A DNA stretch of 64,000 nt from Gammaproteobacteria bacterium (GTDB taxonomy: Bacteria; Pseudomonadota; Gammaproteobacteria; Pseudomonadales; Azotimanducaceae). The notes beneath the pieces were generated by a model. It did no database searches. It saw only the letters and a list, made by a program, of their open reading frames with translations, and was not told where the DNA came from. The stretch lies in contig VXPO01000086.1 of assembly GCA_009839505.1 (NCBI GenBank), positions 1-64,000 on the forward strand. The letters run 5' to 3'. A program made the position numbers and the translations under genes. This document shows, in pieces, positions 39,797 through 47,497 of this stretch (positions within the stretch are counted from its first letter, which is position 1; the number at the start of each line of letters is the position of its first letter).

Positions 39797-40774
39797 TTAG
39801 CGCTCCGGCAGTTCGAGGCCGTCGAACAGGGTCGCGCGGGCGGCCGCGTTGGGCGCGGCGAATGCGCGTTCGATGAGCTCAGGCGTCAGGTGCGGTGCGA
39901 ACCAGCCGACGAAGTCGAGCATGAACTGGCGCATGAACGTGCCCTTGCGGCAGCCGATGAAGGTCGTGCTGTGCTTGAACAGGTTGCCGGCGTCGATGGC
40001 GACCAGATCGTCGTCGTGGTCCGGGTCGTAGGCCATCCGGGCGATGATGCCGACGCCGAAGCCGAGTCGCACGTAGGTCTTGATCACGTCCGTATCGACG
40101 GCCGACAGAGCGATGTGGAACGCGGGACCGTCCTCGCGCATATCGCCGCTCTCGACCGGTAGGCGCTCGTGGAAACCGGCGTCGTAGGTAACGATGGGGT
40201 GCGTCTGGAGATCCGTTTCCGAGAGTTTGAGCCGGGTGGCCAACTCGTGGTCTTTCGGCACGACGACGCACCGGTTCCAGTGGTAGCAGGGCATCATCAC
40301 GAGTTCCGGGTAGCGGTCCATGACCTCGGGCGCGATGGCGAAATCCACCTCGCCCGACGATGCCAGCTCGCCGATTTCCTCGGTCGTGCCCTGGCGCATA
40401 TGCAGGCTGACCTCGGGATACGCTTCGCGCAGTAACGGCAGTATCTCCGGCAGCGCATAGCGCGCCTGGGTGTGGGTGGTGGCGATGGACAGCCTGCCCC
40501 GAGTCTCGCCCCGATACTCGTCGGCCACGCGCTGAATGCTCTCCACCTCATGGAGAATCTCCCGCGCCTTGTCCAGGATGATTTCCCCGGCCGGGGTGAC
40601 CCGCGTCAGATGCTTGCCGTTGCGCACGAAGATCTCGACGCCGAGTTCCTCCTCGAGCTGCCGGACCTGCTTGCTGATTCCCGGTTGGGATGTGAAGAGG
40701 TCGACGGCTGTCGCCGAGACGTTGAGATCGTGCTTGGCGATCTCCCAGATGTAGCGAAGCTGCTGGAGCTTCAT
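39797..40774 (-). CDS. cysB: LysR-type regulator CysB
   Basis: 325 residues (E. coli 324). MKLQQLRYIWEIAKHDLNVSATAVDLFTSQPGISKQVRQLEEELGV is seen here as the winged-helix domain; ligand domain includes ATTHTQARYALPEILPL, QGTTEEIGELASSGEVDFAI, CYHWNRCVVVPKDHEL and LGFGVGIIARMAYDP. It activates sulfate-assimilation genes in response to N-acetylserine. Located between cysH and the sterol reductase, 215 bp upstream of the subtilase gene on the same strand. Confidence 0.96.
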   Translation of the reverse strand: MKLQQLRYIWEIAKHDLNVSATAVDLFTSQPGISKQVRQLEEELGVEIFVRNGKHLTRVTPAGEIILDKAREILHEVESIQRVADEYRGETRGRLSIATTHTQARYALPEILPLLREAYPEVSLHMRQGTTEEIGELASSGEVDFAIAPEVMDRYPELVMMPCYHWNRCVVVPKDHELATRLKLSETDLQTHPIVTYDAGFHERLPVESGDMREDGPAFHIALSAVDTDVIKTYVRLGFGVGIIARMAYDPDHDDDLVAIDAGNLFKHSTTFIGCRKGTFMRQFMLDFVGWFAPHLTPELIERAFAAPNAAARATLFDGLELPER

Positions 40775-40840
40775 CGCATTCCCGTTTGCGGCAAACGAAC
40801 GTGAAGGAATAATAACCGGCTTCGTTATGCCATGTCAGAC

Positions 40841-40859
40841 GCGACCGCTTTGCGGTCGC
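40841..40859. repeat. Palindrome between cysB and the sterol reductase gene
   Basis: GCGACCGC-TTT-GCGGTCGC, perfect 8-bp arms, in the divergent intergenic region. Related in sequence to the GGGCGACC family; an operator role for CysB is also conceivable but the motif does not look like a LysR site. Confidence 0.55.
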
Positions 40860-40903
40860 CCGGCGAAGGTGCACAGGCCGTGTAGCCAAGACATCGACGA
40901 CGC

Positions 40904-40931
40904 TTGCAGAGCCCGTCACTACTCTTACACT
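40904..40931 (+). promoter_or_regulatory. Candidate promoter of the sterol reductase gene
   Basis: TTGCAG (40904-40909), 16-nt spacer, TACACT (40926-40931), 29 nt upstream of the ATG; GAGG precedes the start by 7 nt. Confidence 0.5.
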
Positions 40932-40960
40932 CTCCTGCGGAACGAACTGCGAGGCCACTC

Positions 40961-42064
40961 ATGTCCGACGCCGACACTTGGCAGTCGATCGCCGGCTTCC
41001 TGACGCCGACTGCCATCTTCGCAATCCTATTGATCCTGCACGTCATCCTGCCGGCAAAGCGCGTCGACGGGTACGCTCACCACGGGACGTCGGGAACACC
41101 GGTCCGCTACCGTCTGAACGGCATCGCCGTGTTCGTCGGTGCCCTCGTCATCTGGTGGCTGGAGCTGACCTATGCGCCGCTCGGCTGGCTCTGGCAGGTG
41201 AAGTGGCACGCCATGGCCGGCGCGGTGGCACTGAGCATCGTGCTCACCGCCTGGCTCGTCCTCCGCGTCCCTGCAGACGAGCGGAGCACGTGGGTCCAGT
41301 GGCTCGAAGGGCGCTCGCGCAATGTTCAGTTCGCCGGTCGGGTCGACGTCAAGATGTTCATGTACATCTTCGGCGGCACGTTGCTCGCGCTGAACGCCGT
41401 CTCGAGCGCTGCGTACCACTACGGTCAACACGGCGATGCGGTGAACATCGGCCTAATGCTGCACGCAGCGATGTGGGTGTGGTTCGTGGCCGACTACTTC
41501 TGCTTCGAACGCGTGCAACTGTTCACCTTCGACATCTTCGAGGAGCGTGTCGGCTTCAAGCTCATCGTCGGCTGCATCGCGGTCTATCCCTGCCTCTACC
41601 CCGTGGCGCTCTGGGGAACCGCGGGGCTCCCAGCACCCGAGATCGACCCGACCTGGAACCCGCTGTGGCTCGGCGGATCCGCGGCCATCTTCCTGCTCGG
41701 CTGGACGATCACCCGGGGTGCCAACTATCAGAAGTACATATTCAAGCGGTTTCCCGAACGCGCCTTTCTCGGTTTGATCAAACCCGCAACGGTCACAGAC
41801 GGCGAACGCAAGATTCTGTGCAGCGGGTTCTGGGGGGCGGCCCGACACATGAACTACACCGGCGAGATCCTTGAGGCTCTCGGCATGGCCCTTGCGCTGG
41901 GACACTTCACGAACGGCTGGGCGTGGGCCTACTTCGTCTACTTGACGGTGTTCTTCGTCACGCGGGACCGCATCGACGACCGACGCTGCGAGGGCAAGTA
42001 CGGCGAGCTCTGGTCGCAGTACCGGGACAAGGTTCCCCGGCGTCTGGTTCCCGGCGTCTACTAA
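40961..42064 (+). CDS. ERG4/ERG24-family sterol reductase
   Basis: 367 residues from the ATG at 40961. About eight hydrophobic helices; the C-terminal signature of eukaryotic C-14/C-24 sterol reductases is clear: ILCSGFWGAARHMNYTGEILEALG, then WAYFVYLTVFFVTRDRIDDRRCEGKYGELW and YRDKVPRRLVPGVY. The GxARHxNYxGE and DRRCxxKYGxxWxxY motifs bind NADPH and the sterol. Bacterial members exist in a few lineages, some with and some without sterol synthesis. No other sterol-pathway gene is evident; an SCP2-domain gene lies at 58.4 kb. Substrate unknown. Confidence 0.85.
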   Translation: MSDADTWQSIAGFLTPTAIFAILLILHVILPAKRVDGYAHHGTSGTPVRYRLNGIAVFVGALVIWWLELTYAPLGWLWQVKWHAMAGAVALSIVLTAWLVLRVPADERSTWVQWLEGRSRNVQFAGRVDVKMFMYIFGGTLLALNAVSSAAYHYGQHGDAVNIGLMLHAAMWVWFVADYFCFERVQLFTFDIFEERVGFKLIVGCIAVYPCLYPVALWGTAGLPAPEIDPTWNPLWLGGSAAIFLLGWTITRGANYQKYIFKRFPERAFLGLIKPATVTDGERKILCSGFWGAARHMNYTGEILEALGMALALGHFTNGWAWAYFVYLTVFFVTRDRIDDRRCEGKYGELWSQYRDKVPRRLVPGVY

Positions 42065-42082
42065 GCCCCAACGCCCGGGGGG

Positions 42083-42979
42083 TTACGGTTTGTTGGTGAC
42101 GCCGTGGGGCACGTGTCCGATGGCCACGTGCCGAGCCGCCGCTTCGCAGTTGCCCCGCTGGTCGTCGAAGAACACGTCGGCCTCGTATGCGTGCAGGAAG
42201 GCCCCCTTGTCGCGCCCCCCGAGAAATAGGCTCTCGTCGAGCCGGATGTCCCAGGCGCGCAATGTCTTGATGACGCGCTCGTGGGCGGGTGCACCCCGGG
42301 CTGTGACGAGCGCCGTCCGGATGGGACAGGCATCTTCCCCGAACTCGCGCTGCAACCGGTGGAGGCCTTCGAGGAAGGGCTTGAACGGCCCGCCATCCAA
42401 GGGACGGTCGGCGGCTTGGGCCTCGGAGGCTGCGAACGCTTCCAGACCCTGTTCCTGAAAGACCCGTTCCGCCTGGTCGGAGAACAACACCGCATCGCCG
42501 TCGAACGCGATCTTCAGGGTCTGGGTCGGGTTGGCGGCCTTGCGCGAACCCAATAGCGTGGCGGCGGCAATGCCGTTCTCCAAGGCCCCGTTGACGTCCT
42601 CCGGCTCGGTGGATAGGAACAGGTCGCAGCCGAACGCCTCTGCATAGGGATACGGGCTCGCTCCGGAGGAGAAGGCCGCACGCACGATATCCAGATCGTG
42701 GGCAGCGATGGAATTGAAGATGCGCAGGCCGGTATCAGCCGAGTTTCGCGACAGCAGGACGATGTCGACGCGACGTTCGCCAAGCTCGCGATTGATGTTC
42801 AACAGCTTGGTGACGAACGGGAAACCCTCGCCGGGATCAAGCACTTCATTCTCGTGTTCGATCTGGTAGCGGCGGTAGGCCTCGAGACCCTTCGCGCGAA
42901 ATACGGCGTCCGAGGCATCGAGATCGAACAGGGCCCGGGAAGAGATGGCGATGGTGAGGAACGTCTCCGGGTCAGGCAT
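42083..42979 (-). CDS. 5'-Nucleotidase (PF06189 family)
   Basis: 298 residues. TIAISSRALFDLDASD at the N-terminus supplies the nucleophile aspartate, with VLLSRNSADTGLRIFNS, GCDLFLST, KIAFDGDAVLFSD and VFFDDQRGNCEAAARHV following. The family is the cytosolic 5'-nucleotidase I-like group, removing phosphate from nucleoside monophosphates. Its start overlaps the YdcH-like gene by 8 bp on the same strand. Confidence 0.88.
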   Translation of the reverse strand: MPDPETFLTIAISSRALFDLDASDAVFRAKGLEAYRRYQIEHENEVLDPGEGFPFVTKLLNINRELGERRVDIVLLSRNSADTGLRIFNSIAAHDLDIVRAAFSSGASPYPYAEAFGCDLFLSTEPEDVNGALENGIAAATLLGSRKAANPTQTLKIAFDGDAVLFSDQAERVFQEQGLEAFAASEAQAADRPLDGGPFKPFLEGLHRLQREFGEDACPIRTALVTARGAPAHERVIKTLRAWDIRLDESLFLGGRDKGAFLHAYEADVFFDDQRGNCEAAARHVAIGHVPHGVTNKP

Positions 42980-43169
42980 CGAGGTCGGGGATCAACTGGC
43001 TTTCCAGCCTCGCGATGGAGTCCTTCAACTTGAGCTTGCGCTTCTTCAGCCGCTGAACACGCATGTGGTCTTCGTGGCCTGTATCGATGAGGTGATCGAT
43101 CACCGCGTCGAGATCCCGGTGCTCGATACGCAGTTCTTCGAGCCAACGAACGACTTCGCGTTGTTCCAA
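42972..43169 (-). CDS. YdcH/DUF465 family small coiled-coil protein
   Basis: 65 residues. Two charged helices: EELRIEHRDLDAVIDHLI and QRLKKRKLKLKDSIARLES, the DUF465 pattern (His-Leu-Asp ... Lys-Lys-Lys-Leu-Lys-Asp). Function of the family is unknown. It precedes and overlaps the 5'-nucleotidase gene. Confidence 0.85.
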   Translation of the reverse strand: MEQREVVRWLEELRIEHRDLDAVIDHLIDTGHEDHMRVQRLKKRKLKLKDSIARLESQLIPDLDA

Positions 43170-43245
43170 TACCGCTCCTCGTGTGACGGTTGCCGCCTCT
43201 CTCGGGCATACGCATCATAAGCGCCTGCTCCCACGGTGCAAACCA

Positions 43246-43944
43246 TTGTCGAAGCCGCCCGTTCCCAACCAGGACGTCGAGAACTTCCTTGCGACCGTTC
43301 GCGCGACCAAGCCTCCCGCGAGCGTCTCCGAGGAACCCCATCGCATCCTGTTCGCCCTCGACGCCACGGCCAGCCGGGACCCGACCTGGGATCTCGCCAT
43401 GAGCCTGCATGCCGAGCTGTTCCAAGCGGTAGCGGACGAAGGCGCAAGCTCCACCCAAGTCGCGGTGCAGCTCGTCTACTACCGCGGCTACAACGAGTTC
43501 CACGCCTCGCCCTGGTCCACCTCCCCGGCCTCCCTGCTGCAGCACATGACCGGGGTCGCCTGTCGCGGAGGAATGAGCCAGATCGGGCGGGTTCTCGGTC
43601 ACACACTCGCCGAGTCGAAACGCGCCCCGGTGAAGGCGGCCGTGTTCGTCGGCGACGCCTGCGAGGAACCTCCCGGCGTGGTCAATGCGGCGGCTGGACG
43701 ACTCGCGCTCTTCAAGGTGCCCCTGTTCGTGTTCCAGGAGGGCCACGACCCCATCGCCGCGCAGGTGTTCCGGTCCATCGCACGCATAACCGGCGGGGCC
43801 CACGCGCCGTTTACGCCCGGTAGCGCGGATCAACTGCGCGCCCTGTTCGGCGCAGTCGCCCGCTACGCGGCCCACGGCCGCGACGGGGTGCGCGAGATCG
43901 ACCACGACGTGGCGCGCGGCCTACTGGCGCAACTCCCGCGATGA
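43246..43944 (+). CDS. VWA-like protein paired with a DnaJ-domain protein
   Basis: 232 residues from a TTG at 43246 (SKPPVPNQDVENFLATV); a GTG at 43183 is the other option and neither has a clear ribosome-binding site. The core begins RILFALDATASRDPTWDLAM, a Rossmann-like VWA strand with D-A-T-A-S as a MIDAS-like loop, and continues VQLVYYRGYNEF, KAAVFVGDACEE and PLFVFQEGHD. It overlaps the DnaJ-domain gene (ATGA). The pair recurs in proteobacteria, but I know of no assigned function. Confidence 0.65.
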   Translation: MSKPPVPNQDVENFLATVRATKPPASVSEEPHRILFALDATASRDPTWDLAMSLHAELFQAVADEGASSTQVAVQLVYYRGYNEFHASPWSTSPASLLQHMTGVACRGGMSQIGRVLGHTLAESKRAPVKAAVFVGDACEEPPGVVNAAAGRLALFKVPLFVFQEGHDPIAAQVFRSIARITGGAHAPFTPGSADQLRALFGAVARYAAHGRDGVREIDHDVARGLLAQLPR

Positions 43945-44684
43945 TGTTCGTCGTCATTGCCGCCTTAGTCGGCGTCGTCGCCTTCATCATGCTCTGGCGC
44001 GAGCTGTGGACCCGAAATCGCCCGCGAAAGATGTCGAAGGTCGCGGCGACCGCGGCAGTGGCGCTGGTCGCTGCGCTGGTCGTGCTCACCGGCACCGGGA
44101 GGCTGCACTGGGGGGCAGCGCTGGTCGCTGGCGTCCTGCCGTTCCTGCGCTGGGTGCTCGGACTGCTCCTCGGACCGATGCTCAGCTACTTCGTGCGTTC
44201 CAAGGTCTTCGGCCAATCGCGTCCGACCCAAGACGCTGGCCCATCACCGGCCGGGCCCAGGACTTCGACTGTCGCCACCGACGATCTCAGGATGACGCTG
44301 GACCACGAGACCGGCAACATGGACGGCGAGGTGCTCAGCGGCAGATTGGCGGGTCAGCGACTCGGCGGACTCGACCAGCAAACGCTGAAGTCGTTGTACG
44401 AGGAACTCGCAGCAACGGATTCCCGGCAATTGCTCGGTGCCTACCTCGACCGCCGGTTTCCCGACTGGTCCGACACCGGGACGCGACGCGAAACGCCAAC
44501 CCCCGGCGGAGACATGGACCGCGAACAGGCCCTCGCGGTGCTCGGTCTCGAAGACGGCGCCACCGAGCAGGAGATTGTCGACGCCCATCGCCGGCTGATG
44601 CAGAAACTTCACCCGGACCGTGGCGGCACCGACTACCTGGCCGCCACCCTGAACCTTGCCAAGCGAACGCTGCTCGGCAGCTAG
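43941..44684 (+). CDS. Membrane-anchored DnaJ-domain protein
   Basis: 247 residues. Three hydrophobic segments near the N-terminus (FVVIAALVGVVAFIML, VAATAAVALVAALVVLT, LVAGVLPFLRWVLGLLLG), a polar middle, and a C-terminal J domain (~190-247) with HPD in LMQKLHPDRGGTDYLA, as in TIM14/DjlA-like proteins. It would recruit DnaK at the membrane. It overlaps the VWA-like gene upstream, so the two probably act together. Confidence 0.8.
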   Translation: MMFVVIAALVGVVAFIMLWRELWTRNRPRKMSKVAATAAVALVAALVVLTGTGRLHWGAALVAGVLPFLRWVLGLLLGPMLSYFVRSKVFGQSRPTQDAGPSPAGPRTSTVATDDLRMTLDHETGNMDGEVLSGRLAGQRLGGLDQQTLKSLYEELAATDSRQLLGAYLDRRFPDWSDTGTRRETPTPGGDMDREQALAVLGLEDGATEQEIVDAHRRLMQKLHPDRGGTDYLAATLNLAKRTLLGS

Positions 44685-44708
44685 CCTCCCGGATCGTCTC
44701 GTTCCGCA

Positions 44709-44733
44709 GAGATTTTCGCGTAGCGAAAATCTC
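44709..44733. repeat. Perfect palindrome after the DnaJ gene
   Basis: GAGATTTTCGC-GTA-GCGAAAATCTC, 11-bp arms, 24 bp after the DnaJ-domain stop. It has the same GC-GTA-GC centre as GAGAATGC-GTA-GCATTCTC at 46744-46762. May terminate the convergent transcripts. Confidence 0.7.
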
Positions 44734-44737
44734 CAAC

Positions 44738-44775
44738 GCGCCCGCCAGGGCGCGCGGGCGCGCGGGCGCGCGGGC
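44738..44775. repeat. GC-rich palindrome with CGCGCGGG tandem run
   Basis: GCGCCCGCCAGGGCGC followed by three near-identical GCGCGCGG units, next to the TerB-like stop codon. The first part equals the inner arm of the repeat in dnaE2 (12445-12460). Confidence 0.65.
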
Positions 44776-44781
44776 GCATCC

Positions 44782-45174
44782 CTACGACATTAACTCTCGG
44801 GCTTCTTCTTCCAGGGCCGCCAAGCGGCGGACCCAATTGTCCATGAGGGCGAAATCGTCGTCGCTGATGCCGAAGGCGCGAGCGACTTCCTTCAGCAGGC
44901 ACTCCTCCTCGATCTCGAAAGCTCCGTCGACGTAGGAGATGCGCAGCAGGTTCAATACCGCGACCGTTCGGGCACGCCGACTGTCGAATATCGCCTCGAT
45001 GCCTTCCAGCTCCAGGTAATCCGACACAAGGTCGGGCTTCAGGGCCATCTCCCGCTTGAACTCGTCGAGCATGTCCTCTTCGTTGGGATCGAGAAGGCCG
45101 TCGGATACAACGACGTTGTGGGCGAGCCCAAGAAGTGCGTCGCGTTGCTGATCGGTCAGGGTCGAGAGCCACAT
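44782..45174 (-). CDS. TerB-like (tellurite-resistance-type) protein
   Basis: 130 residues from the ATG at 45174, preceded by GAGGAGG. Helical TerB fold: QQRDALLGLAHNVVVSDGLLDPNEEDMLDEFKREM and NLLRISYVDGAFEIEEECLLKEVARAFGIS, with acidic turns (SDGLLDPNE, VDGAFEIEE) that bind metal in TerB. Probably a stress or envelope-associated protein; tellurite itself is unlikely to be the issue. A 39-residue membrane peptide gene lies 16 bp upstream. Confidence 0.75.
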   Translation of the reverse strand: MWLSTLTDQQRDALLGLAHNVVVSDGLLDPNEEDMLDEFKREMALKPDLVSDYLELEGIEAIFDSRRARTVAVLNLLRISYVDGAFEIEEECLLKEVARAFGISDDDFALMDNWVRRLAALEEEARELMS

Positions 45175-45190
45175 GGCGCGACCTCCTCGA

Positions 45191-45310
45191 TCAACCAAAC
45201 AGCAACACAGCGAAGCTCGCGACCATGATGATGACCGCGAGCCAACCGACCGCGAGAAAGAGCTTGATCAACAATCCCTGCTCGAAGAAATCCTCGATGA
45301 GATACCACAT
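45191..45310 (-). CDS. Small single-pass membrane protein
   Basis: 39 residues from the ATG at 45310 (GGGGAA just before it). MWYLIEDFFEQGLLIK is followed by LFLAVGWLAVIIMVASFAVLLFG, one transmembrane helix to the end. No family recognised. It is transcribed towards the TerB-like gene, 16 bp away, so they probably form an operon. Confidence 0.55.
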   Translation of the reverse strand: MWYLIEDFFEQGLLIKLFLAVGWLAVIIMVASFAVLLFG

Positions 45311-45422
45311 TTCCCCACCGCCCTGTTGACGTGCTTCGCTTGCTCGAAGCCTACCACACCACCCTCTCGGGCCGGCGTTGGAAGTTCCACGACCACGGAA
45401 TAGATGCCGAGCCCAGAACGCA

Positions 45423-45451
45423 TTGACATGGCATCCCCGCACACGCAGAAT
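45423..45451 (+). promoter_or_regulatory. Promoter of the DAHP-synthase leader
   Basis: TTGACA (45423-45428), 17-nt spacer, CAGAAT (45446-45451). A start near 45458 would put the leader-peptide ATG (45460) at or within a few bases of the RNA 5' end, so the leader would be translated nearly leaderless. Confidence 0.55.
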
Positions 45452-45459
45452 TCGCCGCC

Positions 45460-45537
45460 ATGGTCAGTTCGACGCCTACCGTTTCAGTCACCGGCGCATT
45501 GCAGCCGGCGGTCGATTATTGGTTCTTCGATCGGTAG
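45460..45537 (+). CDS. Aromatic leader peptide of the DAHP-synthase gene
   Basis: 25 codons plus TAG. The C-terminal end reads DYWFFDR, so Tyr, Trp and two Phe codons (TAT TGG TTC TTC) are consecutive just before the stop. No ribosome-binding site is visible; a strong promoter ends a few bases upstream. Ribosome stalling at these codons when aromatic tRNAs are uncharged would change folding of the RNA at 45555-45610. It is followed by a terminator and then aroG, the first enzyme of the aromatic pathway, so the arrangement is classical attenuation. Peptide not in any family I recognise. Confidence 0.7.
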   Translation: MVSSTPTVSVTGALQPAVDYWFFDR

Positions 45538-45554
45538 GCGTACTCGGACATCGA

Positions 45555-45597
45555 GGGCGCCAATTGTCGCCCTTCGCGGAAACCCCGATCGGCGACA
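45555..45597 (+). promoter_or_regulatory. Alternative RNA hairpins of the aroG attenuator
   Basis: GGGCG (45555-45559) can pair with CGCCC (45568-45572); alternatively TGTCGCC (45565-45571) can pair with GGCGACA (45591-45597), which traps the 5' arm of the terminator in its loop. The two pairings exclude each other, giving protector and antiterminator states. Found by eye; energies not computed. Confidence 0.5.
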
Positions 45598-45618
45598 GCC
45601 ATCGGGGTTTTCATTTTG
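45580..45618 (+). terminator. Intrinsic terminator (attenuator) before aroG
   Basis: AAACCCCGAT (45580-45589) and ATCGGGGTTT (45601-45610), 10-bp stem with an 11-nt loop, followed by TTCATTTT. It ends 15 nt before the aroG start, in a leader rather than after a gene. This is the only strong U-tract hairpin I noticed in the window. Confidence 0.75.
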
Positions 45619-45632
45619 GGGGATTTAAGACA

Positions 45633-46715
45633 GTGATTGCCGAAACCGAGCACTCCAACATCGCGAAGCACCGGGCCTTGCCCGCGCCGGCCGAGATCAA
45701 GCGGTGGTACCCGGCGTCGGCCGAGGCACTGACCTTCGTCGCGCGCTCCCGTCGTCGACTCGAGGACATCCTGGCACGGCGCGACCACCGTCTCCTCGTG
45801 GTGGTCGGGCCCTGTTCGATCCACGATCCCCAGGCGGCTATGGACTACGCCCGCCGACTCCGCTCGCTGGCGGATGAGACCCGCGACTCCTTGTACCTGG
45901 TGATGCGCGCATACGTCGAGAAGCCCCGGACTGCGCTAGGCTGGAAGGGCTTGATCAACGATCCGCACCTGAACGACAGTTTCGACGTCGAAGAAGGCAT
46001 CCGCCTGGCCCGCCGGCTGCTGCTCGACATCACGGGATCCGGCGTTCCCGTGGCTACCGAGGCACTGGACCCGATGACACCGCGCTACCTCCAGGATCTC
46101 GTCACCTGGTCCGCGATCGGGGCGCGCACGGCCGAGTCCCAGACCCACCGCGAGATGGCATCCGGCCTGTCGTCGGCCGTCGGCATCAAGAACGGCACGG
46201 ACGGGTCGTTCACGGTCGCCATCAACGCCCTGAAGTCCGTCGGCAGCCCTCATCGGACCCTCGGAATCGACGTCGACGGTCGCGTCGCCCTAATCGAGAC
46301 ACGCGGCAACGCCAACGCCCACATCGTGCTGCGCGGCGGTAGCAGCGGACCCAACTACGACGTCGACGCCGTGCGCCGCTGCAGGGAAGCACTGACCTCA
46401 GCGGGCCTATCGGACAACATCGTCGTGGACTGCTCCCACGGCAACTCCAACAAGGACCACCAGCGTCAGCACCTCGTCCTCGACGCGGTTGCCGAGCAGA
46501 TCGCGGCGGGAGACCGGTCCATCGTGGGCGTCATGATGGAAAGCAACATCGCCGCCGGCAGCCAGGAACTCGGGGATGGCCGCGACCTTGCCTACGGGGT
46601 GTCGATCACCGACGCGTGCCTCGGCTGGAGCGACACCGAGACCGCCCTGCGCAACCTCGCGACAGCGTTGCGGCAACCATTGCTCACGCGCCTTGCCCCG
46701 GCCATGGCGTCGTAA
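45633..46715 (+). CDS. aroG: 3-Deoxy-7-phosphoheptulonate (DAHP) synthase, class I
   Basis: 360 residues from a GTG start (E. coli AroG 350). LLVVVGPCSIHDPQAAMDYARRL, MRAYVEKPRTALGWKGLINDP, ATEALDPMTPRYLQDLVTWSAIGARTAESQ, GIKNGTDG, HIVLRGGSSGPNYD, VDCSHGNSNKDHQRQ and VGVMMESNIAAGSQ carry the PEP, erythrose-4-phosphate and metal sites. First step of the shikimate pathway. Which amino acid inhibits it cannot be read; regulation appears to be by attenuation with a leader rich in Tyr, Trp and Phe. A repeat array follows. Confidence 0.95.
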   Translation: MIAETEHSNIAKHRALPAPAEIKRWYPASAEALTFVARSRRRLEDILARRDHRLLVVVGPCSIHDPQAAMDYARRLRSLADETRDSLYLVMRAYVEKPRTALGWKGLINDPHLNDSFDVEEGIRLARRLLLDITGSGVPVATEALDPMTPRYLQDLVTWSAIGARTAESQTHREMASGLSSAVGIKNGTDGSFTVAINALKSVGSPHRTLGIDVDGRVALIETRGNANAHIVLRGGSSGPNYDVDAVRRCREALTSAGLSDNIVVDCSHGNSNKDHQRQHLVLDAVAEQIAAGDRSIVGVMMESNIAAGSQELGDGRDLAYGVSITDACLGWSDTETALRNLATALRQPLLTRLAPAMAS

Positions 46716-46743
46716 ATTACGCACGGTAGGTTCCAAGACCCCG

Positions 46744-46918
46744 AGAATGCGTAGCATTCTCGAAACGGCTCGCGTACTCGCGAGACGCATGCGGAGCATT
46801 CTCGAAACGGCTCGCGTACTCGCGAGACGCATGCGTAGCATTCTCGAAACGGCTCGCGTACTCGCGAGACGCATGCGGAGCATTCTCGAAACGCGCCCGC
46901 GTCAGCGGGCGCGCGCTA
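46744..46918. repeat. 42-bp tandem repeat array with embedded palindromes
   Basis: Units begin at 46749, 46791, 46833 and 46875 (period 42 bp, last unit partial), alternating GCGTAG and GCGGAG, so an 84-bp dimer may be the duplication unit. Each unit contains GCATTCTCGAAACGG and the hairpin CTCGCG-TACT-CGCGAG; the first also forms GAGAATGC-GTA-GCATTCTC. The array ends with GCGCCCGC-GTCA-GCGGGCGC next to the nfuA stop. Non-coding; lies between convergent aroG and nfuA. Confidence 0.9.
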
Positions 46919-47494
46919 CCGGTAGTAGGCGTTGTCCGTCATGGTGTGGTCGGTGACGTCGCGGATCGCGGTCAACTCCGGAATCTGCTCCATGAGCGAG
47001 CGTTCGACGCTTTGCTTGAGGGTGATGTCCACCGCTGCGCATCCTTGGCAGCCGCCACCGAACTGCAGTACGGCCGTCGAGTCTTCGACCACCTCCACCA
47101 AGGTCACCTGACCACCGTGCGCGGCGAGCCCGGGGTTGATCTCGTTGTAGAGCACGTAGTTGATGCGGTCCTCCAGGGGCGAGTTCTCATCCACGCTCGG
47201 CACCCGCGCATTGGGCGCCTTGATCGTCAACTGTCCGCCCATGCGGTCTTCCTGGAAGTCCACCACGGCATCGACCAGATACGCTTCGCTACGGGCTTCG
47301 AACCAGGCGGTGAAGCCGTCGTATTCCACCGGCGAGTCGTCGTCCTGCTGTTCGCCCGGTCGGCAGTAGGCGATGCAGGTCTCGGCATGGGGGGTTCCCG
47401 GCTGCGCCACGAACATGCGGATGCCGCAGCCGGTTTCCTGCTTGGCGAGTAGTTCGCGCAGATACGCTTGAGCCGCCTGAGAGATGTCGACCAT
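46916..47494 (-). CDS. nfuA: Fe/S biogenesis protein NfuA
   Basis: 192 residues (E. coli 191). N-terminal degenerate A-type domain ([26 protein letters not shown]), C-terminal Nfu domain with the cluster-binding CxxC in [18 protein letters not shown] preceded by [16 protein letters not shown]. Carries [4Fe-4S] clusters to apoproteins, important under oxidative stress or iron limitation. An IscR-like operator lies just before the start codon. Confidence 0.95.
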   Translation of the reverse strand: MVDISQAAQAYLRELLAKQETGCGIRMFVAQPGTPHAETCIAYCRPGEQQDDDSPVEYDGFTAWFEARSEAYLVDAVVDFQEDRMGGQLTIKAPNARVPSVDENSPLEDRINYVLYNEINPGLAAHGGQVTLVEVVEDSTAVLQFGGGCQGCAAVDITLKQSVERSLMEQIPELTAIRDVTDHTMTDNAYYR

Positions 47495-47497
47495 GGC

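Noticed and set aside
46407..46883. Minus-strand frame with a perfect 14-residue repeat
   Set aside because: The repeat simply reflects the 42-bp DNA period, and the rest of the frame is antisense to aroG.
46744..46918. Possible CRISPR array
   Set aside because: The whole 42-bp unit is repeated with no unique spacers, and no cas gene is near.
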